NCBI GenBank assembly: GCA_905215325.1
Contig: CAJMPP010000002.1
Span: 25,242 to 89,241, forward strand
Direction of reading: 5' to 3'
Source of the DNA: an uncultured bacterium
GTDB taxonomy: Bacteria > Actinomycetota > Coriobacteriia > Coriobacteriales > Eggerthellaceae
DNA length: 64,000 nt
Positions 62,157 to 64,000 of this stretch are shown here, piece after piece (positions within the stretch are counted from its first letter, which is position 1; every line of letters starts with the position of its first letter). A model generated the notes under the pieces. That model did no database searches and had not been told where the DNA came from. It saw only the letters and a list, made by a program, of their open reading frames with translations. A program made the position numbers and the translations under genes.

Positions 62157-63293
62157 CTATGCGCGCAAATCAACGCCCAACTCGGCATTCACCAGGTCGA
62201 ACGCGGCATCGATGGCCTTATCCATGTCGTAGTACTTGTAACCGCCCAGGCGACCGGCGAACACCACGTCGCCCTCCTGCTTGGCGAGCTCCTCGTACTG
62301 CGCGTACAGCGCGGAGTTGCGCTCGTCGTTGATCGGGTAGTACGGCTCGTCGCCGGGCTTCCAGTCGGCCGGGTACTCGCGCGTAATCACGCTGACCGGC
62401 GAGGACTGCGACTCGAAGTGCTTGTGCTCGATGATGCGCGTCCACGGCACCTCGCGCTCGGTGTAGTTGACTACCGCGTTGCCCTGCCAGTTCTCGCACT
62501 CCACGACCTCGGACTCGAAGCGCAGGCTGCGGTACTCAAGCGTGCCCAGCTTGAAGTCGAAGTACTCGTCGATGGGGCCGCAGTAGATGGTGCGGTCGGC
62601 GATGCCCGGGTTCTGCTCGCGGAACTCGCGGTACTCGGTGGACAGCAGGATCTCGACGTCACCGAACATGCGCTCGACCATGGCGGTATAGCCACCCATG
62701 GGGATGCCCTGCCAGCGGTCGTTGAAGTAGTTGTTGTCGTAGGTAAGGCGCACAGGCAGGCGCTTGATGATGCTCGGGGGAAGCTCGGTGCAGCTACGGC
62801 CCCACTGCTTCTCGGTGTAGCCCTTGATGAGCTTCTCGAAGACATCGCGGCCGATCAGCGACAGCGCCTGCTCCTCGAGGTTCTTCGGCTCGCCCTCGCC
62901 GATCAGGTCGGCGGCCTCGGCCTTCTGGCGCTCGATGATCTCGACGGCCTCGGCCGGGGTGCGGATACCCCACATCTTCGAGAACGTGTTCATGTTGAAG
63001 GGAAGGTTGTACAGCTCGTCCTTGTAGACGGCCACGGGGCTGTTCACGTAGTTGTTGAACTCGGCGAAGCGGTTGACGTAGTCCCACACCGGGCGCAGGG
63101 AGGTATGGAAGATGTGCGCGCCGTAGCGGTGCACGTTGATGCCCTGCACGTCCTCGGTGTAGATGTTGCCGGCGATATGGTCGCGACGGTCGATGACCAG
63201 GCAGGTCTTGCCGAGCTTGGCAGCTTCATGGCAGAACACCGCCGAGGAGATGCCGGCGCCGACAACCAGATAATCATAATGGGACAGCTTCAT
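62157..63293 (-). CDS. glf: UDP-galactopyranose mutase
   Basis: A flavoenzyme that converts UDP-galactopyranose to UDP-galactofuranose for surface glycans. The 378-residue protein starts MKLSHYDYLVVGAGISSAVF, an FAD-binding motif, and contains HRYGAHIFHTSLRPVWDYVN, GYTEKQWGRSCTELPPSII and YDNNYFNDRWQGIPMGGYT, all characteristic. The start at 63293 has AAAGGGGGAA in front; the open frame reaches 63674 without a site. No other sugar gene lies beside it, but a Galf-containing polymer fits the polysaccharide locus at the other end of the window. Confidence 0.97.
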   Translation of the reverse strand: MKLSHYDYLVVGAGISSAVFCHEAAKLGKTCLVIDRRDHIAGNIYTEDVQGINVHRYGAHIFHTSLRPVWDYVNRFAEFNNYVNSPVAVYKDELYNLPFNMNTFSKMWGIRTPAEAVEIIERQKAEAADLIGEGEPKNLEEQALSLIGRDVFEKLIKGYTEKQWGRSCTELPPSIIKRLPVRLTYDNNYFNDRWQGIPMGGYTAMVERMFGDVEILLSTEYREFREQNPGIADRTIYCGPIDEYFDFKLGTLEYRSLRFESEVVECENWQGNAVVNYTEREVPWTRIIEHKHFESQSSPVSVITREYPADWKPGDEPYYPINDERNSALYAQYEELAKQEGDVVFAGRLGGYKYYDMDKAIDAAFDLVNAELGVDLRA

Positions 63294-64000
63294 GCGTTCC
63301 CCCTTTGAGTCAAATAGTACGTACACTAGTACTTCAATGGTACCAAAGACAGCAAAAGCCCTGGACAAACCTGGACTAATTACACGGAGCGCATACAGCG
63401 CAAAAAGAGCAGCAGCGTGCGACATCCGAAAGCTAAATAATCGCATGGGGACGACCCCTGCAGGCCCTTGGTCCCGTCTTCGACGCGTCCTCTCGCGCCG
63501 CTCACGGCATGCGGGGCCGCCCCGCGCGGCCGTGCATGCGAGGAGGTCGTGCGGGATACTCCGGCAGCACAGCGCCGACAGCATCGTCGAACAATATCGC
63601 CGCTGCAACGAGTAAAGGGCCGCGGAGAAACCCTGAACTGCGCCCCATTCGGCACACGCTGAGCGCGGAGCCACGCCGGGAATGCATCAAAAGGCAGAGA
63701 AGGCATAGCCGAACGCCATAACCGGATATACGTTTCGAGAATAGCGAATCGAGCGACACCATCACCAAATAGAAAACCGAAACTACCCTGAAGAAGGATG
63801 TCACTGCGCAAGGCGCCGGAATCACTAAACGCAGAAAGGGCCCGCAAGGAGACGTCCCTCTGCAGGCCCTCGGGCTTCTTGTCTGCGCATCCGCATGCAT
63901 GTTCCCGGATACTGCGGATTGCGTCGGCCCGTCGAAGGACGGCGCTCGAGCCGCCACCTGATTGCAGAAGCCGCCAAAACGCGGAGAGGCCCGCAGGGGG
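63294..64000. other. gene-free region upstream of glf
   Basis: Within 707 bases to the window end I find no supported gene. Overlapping minus-strand open frames (63,380-63,957) encode Arg/Ser/Pro-rich nonsense. A GC-rich hairpin near 63,843-63,876 (AGGGCC...GGCCCT) may end transcription of a gene outside the window. A palindromic AGTACTAGTGTACGTACT-like stretch near 63,318-63,335 lies in the likely glf promoter. Confidence 0.5.

Noticed and set aside
63380..63957. Overlapping minus-strand open frames upstream of glf
   Set aside because: No ribosome-binding sites, compositions typical of random high-GC frames, and no recognisable domain.

Overview
The window looks like a chromosomal segment of a high-GC anaerobic actinobacterium, most likely family Eggerthellaceae (class Coriobacteriia). 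The clues are a membrane-bound LuxR regulator with about 12 predicted helices, next to a Tat-exported FAD reductase and a small multiheme cytochrome; a divergent second type IIA topoisomerase pair; and a nickel ABC importer. The species cannot be named from the sequence alone. No tRNA, rRNA, CRISPR array, prophage or intact insertion sequence was seen.

Positions 1-19,366 hold one long minus-strand surface-polysaccharide operon. It starts with a LoaP/RfaH-type NusG paralog behind a leader of about 320 nt. It continues through an initiating sugar-phosphate transferase, a WecG/TagA transferase, ManNAcA synthesis (wecB, wecC), a TupA-like ATP-grasp protein with a truncated relative, glycosyltransferases, a Wzy-like polymerase and a Wzx-like flippase. 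Then comes a cassette of a DegT aminotransferase, two ATP-grasp ligases, an ornithine-cyclodeaminase-family enzyme and a third ATP-grasp gene split at a G10 tract. It runs out of the window through rfbA and rfbB (dTDP-rhamnose). The density of ATP-grasp genes suggests a polymer carrying amino acids or peptides. This cassette is my best candidate for an undescribed system.

Positions 20,038-22,863 hold a divergent hybrid sensor kinase with two periplasmic solute-binding domains. It is followed by a palindrome-rich convergent intergenic region, sbcCD, a small toxin-antitoxin-like pair with a near-consensus promoter, the ParC/ParE-like topoisomerase genes, and the LuxR-flavoprotein-cytochrome respiratory module.

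Positions 38,243-44,050 hold a nikABCDE-like nickel importer. Two operators of the form GTTAC-N13-GTAAC precede nikA and match NikR sites. The NikD-like ATPase carries a His-rich N-terminus.

Positions 44,251-61,337 are mostly housekeeping genes: ligA, an HdeD-like membrane protein, cysK with an Rrf2 regulator, a YgiQ radical-SAM protein, a DUF4013-like membrane protein, rplJ-rplL with an L10 leader, a large uncharacterised membrane protein, aconitase, isocitrate dehydrogenase and a HEAT-like protein. At 62,157-63,293 lies glf (UDP-galactopyranose mutase), followed by a gene-free stretch to the window end. Nearly every gene is on the minus strand; the sensor kinase is the only plus-strand gene supported.
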